From Lewinella sp041392765 (GTDB taxonomy: Bacteria; Bacteroidota; Bacteroidia; Chitinophagales; Saprospiraceae), in assembly GCA_041392765.1 (NCBI GenBank), contig JAWKLL010000008.1, positions 90,854-154,853 on the forward strand: DNA of 64,000 nt, given 5' to 3'. A program made the translations under genes and the position numbers. Below, piece after piece: positions 1 to 9,055 of the stretch. Within the stretch, counting starts at the first letter, position 1. Each line of letters opens with the position of its first letter. The notes beneath the pieces are model-generated. The model worked only from the letters and a program-made list of their open reading frames with translations. It had not been told where the DNA came from and made no database searches.

Positions 1-1
1 T

Positions 2-605
2 GTCATATTAAAGAGCAGCGGTGAGCGCACGTTTGTGCAGGTGCCAGCTTCGACGAGCTGATGGCGGTAGAGAACGAAGCTACCGGGTGGTCGTTTTTTC
101 CGGTTTTGCGCGCGTTATCAATGCTATGCGCAAATGCCCCAAGATGATTCTTTGTCGGGTACAAGGAAAATGTATCGGTGGCGGGGTAGGCATTGCCGCA
201 GCCGCTGATTATACGGTGGGCACGGCACAGGCAGCCGTCAAATTGAGTGAATTAGCGGTAAGGTACCATTTGTCGCAAATTTCCGCCGTAGAGCGAAAAA
301 CGGGTAAAGGCGGCTTTTGCAATTGTCGATACATGCAACAGCCTTCCAATCAGCAGCTTGGGCGAGGAAAAGGACTCTACGCTGAGGTATTTGAAACCAT
401 AAACGAGGCCGATAGCCACCTTGCCGACCTTGCCAATACGCTAGCCACCTCCAGCCCTGATGCCATGCAGGCACTCAAGCAGGTGAGCTGGGAAGGTACC
501 GAGCACTGGGATACACTATTAGCCGAACGAGCCGCCGTCAGTGGTCGTCTTGTGCTGACCGATTTTGCTAAAAACGCTATACACGCATTCAAATCCAAAA
601 AATGA
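2..605 (+). CDS. enoyl-CoA hydratase/isomerase family protein (5' partial, frameshifted)
   Basis: Crotonase-fold protein, probably acting on an acyl-CoA (beta-oxidation or branched-chain acid breakdown). Visible motifs are FCAGASFDEL near the start, the oxyanion-hole stretch GKCIGGGVGIAAAADY, then LSELAV and, further on, AVERKTG. The C-terminal part (GLYAEVF onward) reads cleanly to the stop. The N-terminus lies outside the window. At least four single-base indels break the frame: TTTT read as TTT at about 34, a T-run at about 103, near 262, and between 310 and 372. All can be repaired to a plausible crotonase sequence, so I read them as sequencing errors. The substrate cannot be told from sequence. 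A downstream E1/E2 dehydrogenase pair fits acyl-CoA metabolism, but that is only context. Confidence 0.8.
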
Positions 606-608
606 GGA

Positions 609-731
609 TTACAATGCGTGCCAACTATTTGGAAAACATATCGCTGCGTGGAACGTTGATTGAATACAAGCCCAAAACAAGGTAGCCATCATCAGCAGCA
701 AAGCTAAAACGGTAGTGGTCTGTGTTCTCAT
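609..731 (-). pseudogene. truncated lipoprotein, array copy 1
   Basis: Starts like the other array members (MRTQTTTVLALLLM, then the lipobox region LFWAC) but diverges straight after the lipobox cysteine into unrelated sequence and stops after about 40 codons. Only the signal peptide remains. The break coincides with the 45-bp direct repeat at 632..676, so this is a rearrangement scar rather than a sequencing frameshift. Confidence 0.7.
632..676. repeat. 45-bp direct repeat, left copy
   Basis: Matches 5088..5132 in the same orientation with two mismatches. Its last 11 bases (ACAAGCCCAAA) also occur in the lipobox-coding part of the lipoprotein genes (for example near 1741), so the junction between this repeat and truncated lipoprotein copy 1 lies in microhomology. 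The two copies flank the whole lipoprotein array. Confidence 0.7.
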
Positions 732-768
732 TGTTTGATAAATTTGAGTGCGGCGATAATGGTATCCT

Positions 769-1805
769 TTATTCCAATTCCAATATCTGCTCCTCCCCAC
801 TAGCTATGTCCAATACCGAAATGCGGTGTTGCAAGCGATACTCACCCGCTGCATTGTAAATATAATCGTAGCGAGAAAGCAGAATAATATCCTCTCTGCC
901 TTCAATCTTTGTGGCATAGGGATAATAATTTTTCTCTCGCAATCATCGATATTGCTGAGTATATCCAACTGCCGGGTATCCAAATCGTATTTGAAAATCA
1001 CCCTTATTGGAATAGCTGATGATAGAATGGTCGTCTAACCAAACTATTTTACTCACGTACAATCCATGCTGAGTAAGAATATCCTCCAATAAGATAAGTT
1101 CCCCCGTCACTAAATCATAAACACCAAGGTATCCATTATGAATACTTCTATGACCGAAAGATATTATATATTTTCCATCCCTAAAGTCAAAAGAATTATC
1201 TTTAAAAACACCTGGATCCATCGTTGTTACCTAATTGATCAACGATTAAGCTTTCAAAGCTGCTTCCACCTATCCAACGAGAGATATTGAAACTGTCGTT
1301 GTTTAGCCATCTTGCATTGATATAATCGCCAGCGGGCATTACCTCTATGGGAGGCTGTATAGAAGCAGAGGCTAACATAATGGGTTGCGACGGCCGCCGC
1401 TGAAAAAGGATTTTCCCTTCGCCGTTAACTGAAAAGTTAGTGATTTCGGAGCCACCAATAATTTCTGTACACTAACGTCGTCACCCCTGTACAGATATTG
1501 TGTTTGAAGATTTTCTGATTGGTATATACTTGGCCTAGTTGATAATCACCACGCACATAGTAAAATGTACCTTCCTCTGAAGCAGAAGCACTCAGTAAAA
1601 AATATTGAAAGTCGAATGGCGGATTAAAATAGGGTTCCATGTATCTAAGTGGCAGGTCAAAACAACTATCGGGCAAGGGACTCAGTGGTAGGGCTATGGC
1701 GCACGGAGCAGCGGGTAGTATAGGCGTGTGGTCATCATCACAAGCCCAAAACAAGGTAGCTGCCATCAGCAGCAAAGCTAAAATGGTAGTAGTCTGTGTT
1801 CTCAT
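769..1805 (-). CDS. array lipoprotein, copy 2 (frameshifted)
   Basis: Predicted secreted lipoprotein of about 345 residues: signal peptide MRTQTTTILALLLMAATLF, lipobox FWAC, acidic DDD after the cysteine, then a repetitive beta-rich body with propeller-like phrases such as GYLGVYDL and RFGYPAV, and a C-terminus like its sisters ending EEQILELE. Function unknown. Stop TAA is at 769..771. Frame breaks near 1466, 1222 and 975 look like single-base errors. The 5' half (1241..1805) is nearly identical to 2333..2899 of copy 3, while the 3' half differs. The start lies 37 bases downstream of the stop of copy 3, and that gap encodes a relic of the T9SS gene end (ALKFIKQ). Confidence 0.6.
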
Positions 1806-1842
1806 TGTTTGATGAATTTTAGGGCGGCGATAATGGTATCCT

Positions 1843-2899
1843 TTATTCCAATTCCAATATCTGCTCCTCCCCAGTGGCTATTTCAAGCACCGAAATGCGG
1901 TATTGCCGACGGTACTCGCCCGAATCTGTGTATATAATCAAGCCGAGAAAGCATTACGATGTCTTCTCTGTCTTTGAGTTTAATTAGACGACCTTCAAAT
2001 CGTTTGTTTTCACAATTGTCGTTTGTTTTCACAATTACCATTTGTCGGGTATTTAAATTGTATTTGAATACTCGGTCAACGGTAAAATAACCCAAAAGCG
2101 TTTCATCATTAAGCCACATTATTCCTGGAAAATCATTGGTAGTGGCATTGTAGTTGGTGGCTAAATCTTCAATGAGCGTCAGTTCTTCCGTGTCTATATC
2201 ATAAACACCTAGGTAGCCTTGGTGGATACCTGAACGGAAAAATACAGCCATCTTGTATTATTTATGGCAATATCACTTTTGTCAAATATGTCTGGATTAG
2301 CAATGGTTTCATTGCCTAATTGATCTACAACCAACGATTAAGCTTTCAAAGCTGCTTCCACCTATCCAACGAGAGATATTGAAACTGTCGTTGTTTAGCC
2401 ATCTTGCATTGATATAATCGCCAGCGGGCATTACCTCTATGGGAGGCTGTATAGAAGCAGAGGCTAACATAATGGGTTGCGACGGCCGCCGCTGAAAAAG
2501 GATTTCCCCTTCGCCGTTAACTGAAAAGTTAGTGATTTCGGAGCCACCAATAATTTCGTACACTAACGTCGTCACCCCTGTACAGATATTGTGTTTGAAG
2601 ATTTTCTGATTGGTATATACTTGGCCTAGTTGATAATCACCACGCACATAGTAAAATGTACCTTCCTCTGAAGCAGAAGCACTCAGTAAAAAATATTGAA
2701 AGTCGAATGGCGGATTAAAATAGGGTCCTGTTGGTCCACGTGGCAGGTCAAAACAACTATCGGGCAAGGGACTCAGTGGTAGGGCTATGGCGCACGGAGC
2801 AGCGGGTAGTATAGGCGTGTGGTCATCATCACAAGCCCAAAACAAGGTAGCTGCCATCATCAGCAGCAAAGCTAAAACGGTAGTGGTATGTGTTCTCAT
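1843..2899 (-). CDS. array lipoprotein, copy 3 (frameshifted)
   Basis: Same family as copies 2 and 4: signal peptide MRTHTTTVLALLLMMAATLF, lipobox FWAC, PAAPCAIALPLSPLPDSCFDLP, then the beta-rich body and the end EEQILELE with TAA at 1843..1845. I chose the ATG at 2899 rather than one further upstream because it gives a clean lipoprotein signal and matches the sister genes. A frameshift near 2325 separates the two halves; an extra G in LIV-VDQLGN would explain it. No known domain recognised; a solvent-exposed beta-propeller-like surface lipoprotein is my best inference. Confidence 0.65.
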
Positions 2900-2933
2900 T
2901 GCTTGATGAATTTTAGGGCGGTGAAGGTATCCG

Positions 2934-3972
2934 TTACTCCAATTCCAATATCTGCTCCTCACCACTAGCTATGTCCAATACCGAAATGCGGTGTTGCAAG
3001 CGATACTCACCCGCCGCGTTGTATAAGTAATCGCGGCGTGAGAGTAATACGATGTCTTCCCTGTCTTTGAGTTTTAGTGCACCAGGATTGTAGTTTTTGC
3101 TTTCACAGTTGTCGTTACTGCTTAATACATCAAATTGTCGAGTAGTCAAATCATACCTAAAAACTATAGCAGGCGTATAGCCAATAATAGTATTGTCGTT
3201 TAGCCATATTAACTTTAATGGAGGAAGCCCGTACTGTGTAGAAATATTCTCTATCCGTGTAAACTCCTCCGTTGCTAAGTCATAGACTCCCAAATATCCA
3301 CTATGGATAGATCCACTGTAAAAATACAGAACAAGTTTACCTCCTCTATTGTCAAAGTCACAATCTTGAAAAACAGAAGAATCTACCGTTGTTTCATTGC
3401 CCAACTCATCAACAATCAAGCTTTCAAAGCTGCTGCCACCTATCCATCGCGAGACATTGAAACTGTCGTTGTTTATCCATCTTGCATTGATATACTCACC
3501 AGCAGGCATTACTTCTACGGGTGGCTGAATGGTAGCAGAAGCCAATAGAATGGCCTGCGACGGCCGCCGTTGGAAAAGGATTTCGCCTTCGCCATTGACG
3601 GAAAAATTAGTAATATAAGAACCTCCGATAATTTCATACACGAGGGTTGTCACACCTGTACAAATGTTGTGCTTGAAAATTTTCTGATTTCCATAAACAA
3701 CAGCATTTTCTCTTACATAATAAAACGTACCTTCTTCGGAAGAAGATGCGCTTGATAAATAGTATTTATAATCGGTAAGTGGTGGATTGAAATAGGGCTA
3801 CCGTAGTGCCTCGTGGCAGGTCGAAGCAACTATCGGGTAAGGCGCTTAGGGGCAGGGCTATGGCGCAAGGAGCTGCGGGCAGTGTGGGCGTATGGTCATC
3901 GTTGCAAGCCCAGAATAGGACAGTTGCCGTAATGAGCAGCGACGCTAAAACTGTAGTAGTATGTGTTCTCAT
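2934..3972 (-). CDS. array lipoprotein, copy 4 (one frameshift)
   Basis: First member of the array in transcription order. Signal peptide and lipobox at MRTHTTTVLASLL...FWAC, one frame break near 3797, then an uninterrupted body (GGSYITNFSVNGEGEILF, SGSIHSGYLGVYDL, TRQFDVLSSNDNCESK) ending EEQILELE. Its ATG overlaps the TGA of the upstream T9SS gene by four bases (ATGA), so the two are probably translationally coupled. This copy is the most diverged from copies 2 and 3 and may be close to the founder. Function unknown. Confidence 0.65.
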
Positions 3973-4589
3973 TGTTTGATGAATTTTAGGGCGGTGATGG
4001 ATTGTGCCGCACGAAGGTGGACGAAGTACATACCTGGTGTCAGGCTTTCAATAGGCAAGGGGATTATTTCCGCTTGTATCCCAAGCTGCCAGCTTTTTTC
4101 ATATACCACTCTGCCTTGGGTATTGGTTAGTTGCACGTTCACCTCCTTAATCGCTTGGCTGCCGTCCTGTTGCAACAGCAACTGGGTCGCCCCTTGGGTG
4201 GGGTTGGGGAAAATAGTAGCGTTGAAACTAGGTGCCGCTGTCACCTCATGGCTGGAAGTGAGTATGATTTCGCCTAAAAAACCATTGGGTGCGGTGGCTA
4301 AGAAAGAGAAACTCAAGTGCGGTGATCCTTGGTGTGCCATCTGTGTCGAATTTTTCTAGTAACATAAAAATTTGCCCGTTGGATGCCGTATGATTCCCCG
4401 TCAGGTAAATATTCCCATCATCATCGGTCGTACTATTTGTGAAGTCTAGTATTTCGGAGGGGTGCGCACTTTTGGTTTCCCATTTTTTATTGACACCGTG
4501 CTGTTTCTGTCCCAACAAATTAAGCCCTGCCAAGAGCAACATGAAAATCAGGAATGATTGTTGAGGGGGGGGGTAAGAGATTGTCGCAT
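3969..4589 (-). CDS. short T9SS-sorted secreted protein (frameshifted)
   Basis: Signal peptide (FLIFMLLLAGLNLLGQ), one repeat-like unit (DDDGNIYLTGNHT, MLLEKFDTDG) of the kind seen in long Bacteroidota beta-propeller secreted proteins, then a complete type A C-terminal sorting domain (TIFPNPTQGATQLLL ... GMYFVHLRA, ending LKFIKQ). The T9SS exports such proteins and attaches them to the surface or releases them. Only about 200 residues, so most of the usual repeat region is missing. Two problems break the frame: near 4310, and a run of nine C near the start that would need ten to join the ATG at 4589 to the signal peptide. If not a read error, an internal ATG at 4542 must be used. Confidence 0.55.
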
Positions 4590-4733
4590 AAATGTAGTAG
4601 GTTTAGATTTGGATCGCAATATAAAGCTTTGTGGCCAAAAAAGCAAATAAGTGACGGAAAATAAATAGATTCAGTATTAGGAAGCTAAAAAGGGCTAAAT
4701 AAGCGTTTCATTTAAAGCGTTTTATCCGATTTC

Positions 4734-4762
4734 TTTGACTATGAAAATTCTGAATATATTTT
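4734..4762 (+). promoter_or_regulatory. candidate Bacteroidota promoter for the 4821 gene
   Basis: TTTG at 4734 and TATATTTT at 4755 with 17 bases between, close to the TTTG / TAnnTTTG arrangement of the Bacteroidota primary sigma factor. It sits about 60 bases before the ATG at 4821 in an AT-rich stretch. The last base of the -7 box deviates and the spacer is slightly short. Confidence 0.35.
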
Positions 4763-4820
4763 TTCCCCATACTAAGGTTTTTTACAACCTTTTGTCGTAC
4801 TGTAATTATCTCTAACGAAT

Positions 4821-5069
4821 ATGAACTACTCAGAAGCACAGCAGGTATTTCTCCGGATGTTGGAGCAACAAATCAGCCAGCAAACCCCTACTTTTGTCGC
4901 ACCGCAGCTAAAACGGCTGTTGGCATTGGGGCACTCCGAAACGTATGCAAAAATGCTGATGGCCAGCGTGCTAGCTTATGTTACAGGCAGGCAAATTGAG
5001 CGAGACGAAGCCTTCAATACGCCTCTTTACGAGCAGCTTTTAGCGCGTTTACCCCAGTTGCCCCAATAG
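4821..5069 (+). CDS. small conserved-looking hypothetical protein
   Basis: 82 residues, soluble, mostly helical (SEAQQVFLRMLEQQ, LKRLLALGHSETYAKMLMAS), no signal peptide and no motif I recognise. It starts after a candidate promoter and precedes the E1 dehydrogenase gene by about 100 bases in the same direction. Codon use looks ordinary and the frame is clean, so it is probably a real gene. Confidence 0.5.
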   Translation: MNYSEAQQVFLRMLEQQISQQTPTFVAPQLKRLLALGHSETYAKMLMASVLAYVTGRQIERDEAFNTPLYEQLLARLPQLPQ

Positions 5070-5087
5070 GGAAATAGCTAGCTTTTA

Positions 5088-5132
5088 GAAAACATATCGC
5101 TGCATGGAGCGTTGATTGAATACAAGCCCAAA
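5088..5132. repeat. 45-bp direct repeat, right copy
   Basis: Second copy of the repeat at 632..676, same orientation, two mismatches in 45 bases. It lies in the gap between the small hypothetical gene and the E1 gene. Together the copies bracket about 4.4 kb holding the lipoprotein array. Confidence 0.7.
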
Positions 5133-5172
5133 CCAAATGCCTTGAAAAGCAAGGCTATTATATTGCCCAACC

Positions 5173-7249
5173 ATGGTAAAGACCCAACCAGACAAAACGT
5201 CTGTATCATTGGATACACTTACACAGGCTTTCCACCACATCTGTGTAGCTAAATCCATGACAGAACTATACGAGCGGCATTTCAAGCTCGTTTCCAAGTA
5301 TGTCCATGCTACTAGCCGTGGACACGAGGCCATCCAGTTGGCCTTAGCTATGCAGTTGCAGCCACAGGATTTTTTAGCTCCGTATTACCGCGATGAGTCC
5401 ATGTTGTTGGGCATAGGCATGCGCCCGTATGATTTGATGCTCCAACTTATGGCCAAGCGAGATGATCCCTTTTCAGGAGGGAGAAGCTATTATAGCCACC
5501 CCAGCCTCAACCGCGAGGATATGCCCAAAATTCCCCACCAGTCGTCGGCTACGGGAATGCAGGCCATTCCCATGACGGGGGTCGCGTTGGGTTTGCAGTA
5601 CAAGGAGCGCACTGGGCTGGCAGATGGATCATCCCAAGCGGCTCCCGTAGCCGTATGTTCCCTTGGTGATGCTTGTGTCACAGAAGGGGAAGTAGCGGAA
5701 GCGTTCCAAATGGCAGCTTTGCGGCAGTTGCCCATCATCTATTTAGTACAGGATAATGGCTGGGATATTTCGGCCAGTGCCGATGAGATTCGCGCCCAAG
5801 ATGCCGCCGATTACGCAGCAGGGTTTCATGGTATCGAAGTAGTGCGATTGGACGGTACCGATTTTCCCGCGTGCTTTACCGCTATTCGCAAAGTATTGCA
5901 TACCGTTCGCACCGAACGCCGTCCTTTTCTTATTCACGCATCCGTACCTCTACTCAACCACCATACCAGCGGCGTACGGATGGAGTGGTACCGCGATGAT
6001 TTAGAGGACCATTGGCAAAGAGATCCTTTTTTGCGGCTTCGGCAGCATTTGTTGAAACAGGGGCTTTCGGAAAAAACATTGCAACAGATGGAATCCGATG
6101 CTGCCGAGTTGGTAGCAGCGGATTTCGATGAGGCACGCCAAATGCCCGACCCTGCACCCGATGACTTATACCTCCATGATTTTGCCCCGACCCCGATTAC
6201 CTCAGAGCAAGGCGCTCGCGTTCCCGACGGTGGTGTACCTACGGTAATGGTAGATTGTGCGTTACATGCGGTGGAAGAAATATTGAGGGATCATCCAGAA
6301 AGTTTGCTGTACGGTCAGGATGTGGGTGCTCGTTTAGGGGGGGTGTTTCGGGAGGCTGCTACCTTGGCGCAGAAATTCGGCAACGAGCGGGTGTTTAATA
6401 CGCCCATCCTAGAAGCATTCATTGTAGGCAGCACGGTGGGTATGTCGGCGGTGGGTTTGAAACCTATCGTAGAAGTACAATTTGCGGACTATATTTGGCC
6501 CGGTCTCAATCAGTTGTTTACAGAAGTGAGCCGATCCTGTTACCTCTCCAATGGCAAGTGGCCCGTTAGCATGGTGCTGCGCGTGCCCATCGGGGCTTAT
6601 GGCAGTGGCGGGCCTTACCATAGCTCAAGCGTAGAGTCGGTGTTGGCCAATATACAAGGAATCAAGATTGTTTATCCCAGCAATGGTGCTGACCTCAAAG
6701 GGTTGTTAAAAGCTGCTTTTTACGACCCCAACCCCGTAGTAGTACTTGAACACAAGGGACTCTACTGGTCGAAAGTGCCGGGTACAGAAGCCGCCCGCAC
6801 CGTAGAACCTGCTGCTGATTACGTACTTCCCATTGGCAAAGCTACCAGCGTGTTGGAAGCAACTACCCAGCGGGTGGCAGCCGGGCAGTCGTTGGCTGTT
6901 ATTACCTATGGTATGGGGGTGCATTGGGCGTTACAAGCGAGTAAAGCACTGGAGGGCCAAGTTGAGATTGTAGATTTGCGGTCGCTGGCACCTTTAGATG
7001 AACCGTATATTTTTGAGGTGGCACGCCGTCATGGTAGGTATTAGTCGTTACAGAAGAACCCCTCCACAATACCTTTGCTCAAGTATTGCAGCCCGTATTA
7101 GCACGACATTGCTTCACATACTTGGATGCGCCTGTACGCACTATTGGCGCAGAAAACACCGCCTTACCGCTCAACAGCACGTTGGAGGCTACCATACTAC
7201 CCAATACAGCAACCGTTGGAAAAGCAATAGCAGATTACTCTCGTATTGA
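5173..7249 (+). CDS. 2-oxoacid dehydrogenase E1, fused alpha and beta subunits
   Basis: Thiamine-diphosphate-dependent decarboxylating subunit of a branched-chain (or related) 2-oxoacid dehydrogenase complex. The N-terminal half is the alpha-type domain: SRGHEAIQLA, then the TPP site GDACVTEGEVAEAF with QDNGWDIS. From about residue 360 comes the beta-type transketolase domain: LYGQDVGARLGGVFR, FNTPILEAFIVG, VPIGAYGSGGPYHSSS. About 692 residues, normal for alpha-beta fusions in Bacteroidota. Two single-base errors near 7036 and 7231 disturb the last 70 codons; repaired, the protein ends AIAELLSY with TGA at 7247..7249. The E2 gene (7462..8694) is convergent. The substrate (branched-chain acids or another 2-oxoacid) is inferred from family only. 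Confidence 0.88.
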
Positions 7250-7280
7250 GGTGGGTATGCTACCGTTTTGTCAATATTGT

Positions 7281-7443
7281 GGTTCTTTGACAATTTTTGT
7301 ATAGTGGGTGCTCCCTTCGGGCGCTTTACGTTTCAGGGCTCGCTCTTCGCTCGGCCAGCTTCCCTACGGTCGCTGTCTGTCCGCTATCGCGGCCACGCTT
7401 CCACATCGCTAGGCCGGATAGTCCACACTTTTGTCAAAGAACC
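7281..7443 (-). mobile_element. GGTTCTTTGAC element, copy 1 (MITE-like)
   Basis: 163-bp non-coding element with imperfect terminal inverted repeats GGTTCTTTGACAA / TTGTCAAAGAACC. Flanks AATATTGT and AATATTAC look like a decayed 8-bp target duplication. In its orientation it carries successive hairpins, including CCGC-GATA-GCGG and CAGC...GCTG. It lies between the convergent E1 and E2 genes. Terminal sequence and 8-bp duplication resemble the ISL3 transposase family, which is an inference. Confidence 0.75.
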
Positions 7444-7461
7444 AATATTACTAGCGTTCAT

Positions 7462-8694
7462 CTAAATATCCATCAAAAGCAAGTTGGGATTCTCCAACAA
7501 TTCCTTCACACGCACGAGGAAGGTAACGGATGTGCTACCATCAATAACGCGGTGGTCGTAGAGAAAGTGCTAAATACATCATGGGGCCTTCTTCCATATG
7601 GCCGTTGATTGCCGTAGGCGATTGAAGATGCCGTGCATACCCAAAATAGCCGAGTTGGGCGTATTCAGAATGGGCGTACTGAGCAAGGAACCAAACACCC
7701 CACCATTGGTAATGGCAAAGGTGCCTCCCTCCATTTCCTCCAGTGTAAGTTCGCCATTGCATTGCGCAGGTGGCAAGCCGCTTAATTTCTTGTTCTATTT
7801 CTGCGAAGGAAAGCGATTCAACGTTCTTCACAGGAGGTACTACCAACCCGGTTGGTGTAGAAATAGCAATGGATATATCGGCATAGTCGTGATAAACGAG
7901 GTCGTTGCCATCAATAAAGGCGTTGACATCGGGTTTTTTCAAAGTGCTTTGGCACAAGCTTTGGCGAAAATGGACATAAAGCCCAGTTTGATACCAAACT
8001 TTTCCACAAATTTATCCTGCACCTCTGTGCGGAGTTTCATGATATTGGTAAAGATTACTTCGTTGAAAGTGGTTAACATGGCCGTTTCGTTCTTCGCCTT
8101 GGTGAGGCGGGTAGCGATGGTACGGCGGCGCATGCGGCTCATTTTCTTGCGCGACTCTCCGCGACTGAAAGCTCCTGAAGGTATTTGGCAAGGGCTGTAG
8201 CCTCCAGGTTGAGGAGTTGCGGGGCAGCCTTAGCAACAGGTGCCGCTTGGAGCGCATCTTCTTTCGTAATGCGACCATCACGACGGAGCCTGAACAGCGG
8301 CAGGATCGATATTTTTTTCAGCCAATATTTTAGCAGCGGCAGGACTAGGATGACCACTGGCATAAGTGGTACTTGTAGTGCAGCAGCCGGTGCGGGAGGC
8401 CTTTGGCTGGTGCCGGTGCCTCTCTACTTTGCAGGTTCGGAGCGGCTCCTGACCTAACACTAGTATCAATTTTAGCGACAATCGCACCAATTTCTAAATC
8501 ATCTTCTTGAGCAACGTGAATCAATTTTCCAGCCACTTCAGCGGGAAATTCTAGGGGATTGCTTTGTCTGATTCGAACTCACAAATGGGTTCATCTAGAT
8601 TGATGAAATCTCCGTCTGCTTTAAGCCACTGGCTCAATGTTACTTCCGTGATAGACTCCCCGATAACGGGTACTTTCAGTTCAACGATGCTCAT
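7462..8694 (-). CDS. odhB: 2-oxoglutarate dehydrogenase E2, dihydrolipoyl succinyltransferase (frameshifted)
   Basis: Acyltransferase core of a 2-oxoacid dehydrogenase complex. Start ATG at 8694 gives MSIVELKVPVIGESITEV, the start of a lipoyl domain with the lipoylation lysine in FESDKA. Next come a peripheral-subunit-binding domain (KILAEKNIDPAA, GRDGRITKEDAL) and the catalytic domain (TTFNEVIFTNIM, SIAISTPTGLVVPPV, FAITNGGVFGS, YDHRVIDG), ending NPNLLLMDI. About 410 residues, usual length. At least six single-base indels break the frame, several in short homopolymers, making it the most damaged gene here; all repair to a normal odhB. The lipoyl-domain sequence favours the 2-oxoglutarate enzyme over the pyruvate enzyme. 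Confidence 0.88.
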
Positions 8695-8870
8695 GCCGAA
8701 TGATGCTCTTTTTGGTGGATGGGTGATTTTAATAAACCGCCGCAAATATAGTACAACTGACGTAGGTTAATGTTTATTTTTAAAGGAAATCTCCCTCGCG
8801 CCTTATTCTCCCCCACACGGAGAATGGATGTTCGGCAAATTTTCCGAATAAATAGTTGTACAGTTTATTT

Positions 8871-9037
8871 GGTTCTTTGACAAAAGATGTGGAATCTTTG
8901 GCCTAGCGATGTGCAACGAAAGTGGCCGCGATAGCGGACAGACAGCGACCGTAGGAAGCTGGCCGATCTCGAGCTTAGCCTAGAGAGCTGTGGAACGTAG
9001 CGCCCGAAGGGAGGCTCACACAAATTGTCAAAGAACC
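8871..9037 (+). mobile_element. GGTTCTTTGAC element, copy 2
   Basis: 167 bp, same ends as copies 1, 3 and 4, in the orientation of copy 3. Flanks GTTTATTT and ATTTATTT agree at 7 of 8 bases. The third hairpin region (near 8965..8990) is longer and different from the other copies, while the CCGC-GATA-GCGG and CAGC...GCTG hairpins are kept. Lies between odhB (its upstream side) and the kinase gene. Confidence 0.78.
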
Positions 9038-9055
9038 ATTTATTTTTCCTGTCCC

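Noticed and set aside
616..684. 22-codon open frame MRANYLENISLRGTLIEYK across the left 45-bp repeat
   Set aside because: Very short, and its right-hand counterpart near 5088 has no start codon; better described as a repeat.
7598..8200. 200-codon open frame antisense to odhB
   Set aside because: Shadow frame exposed because odhB is frameshifted; odhB motifs are all on the minus strand.
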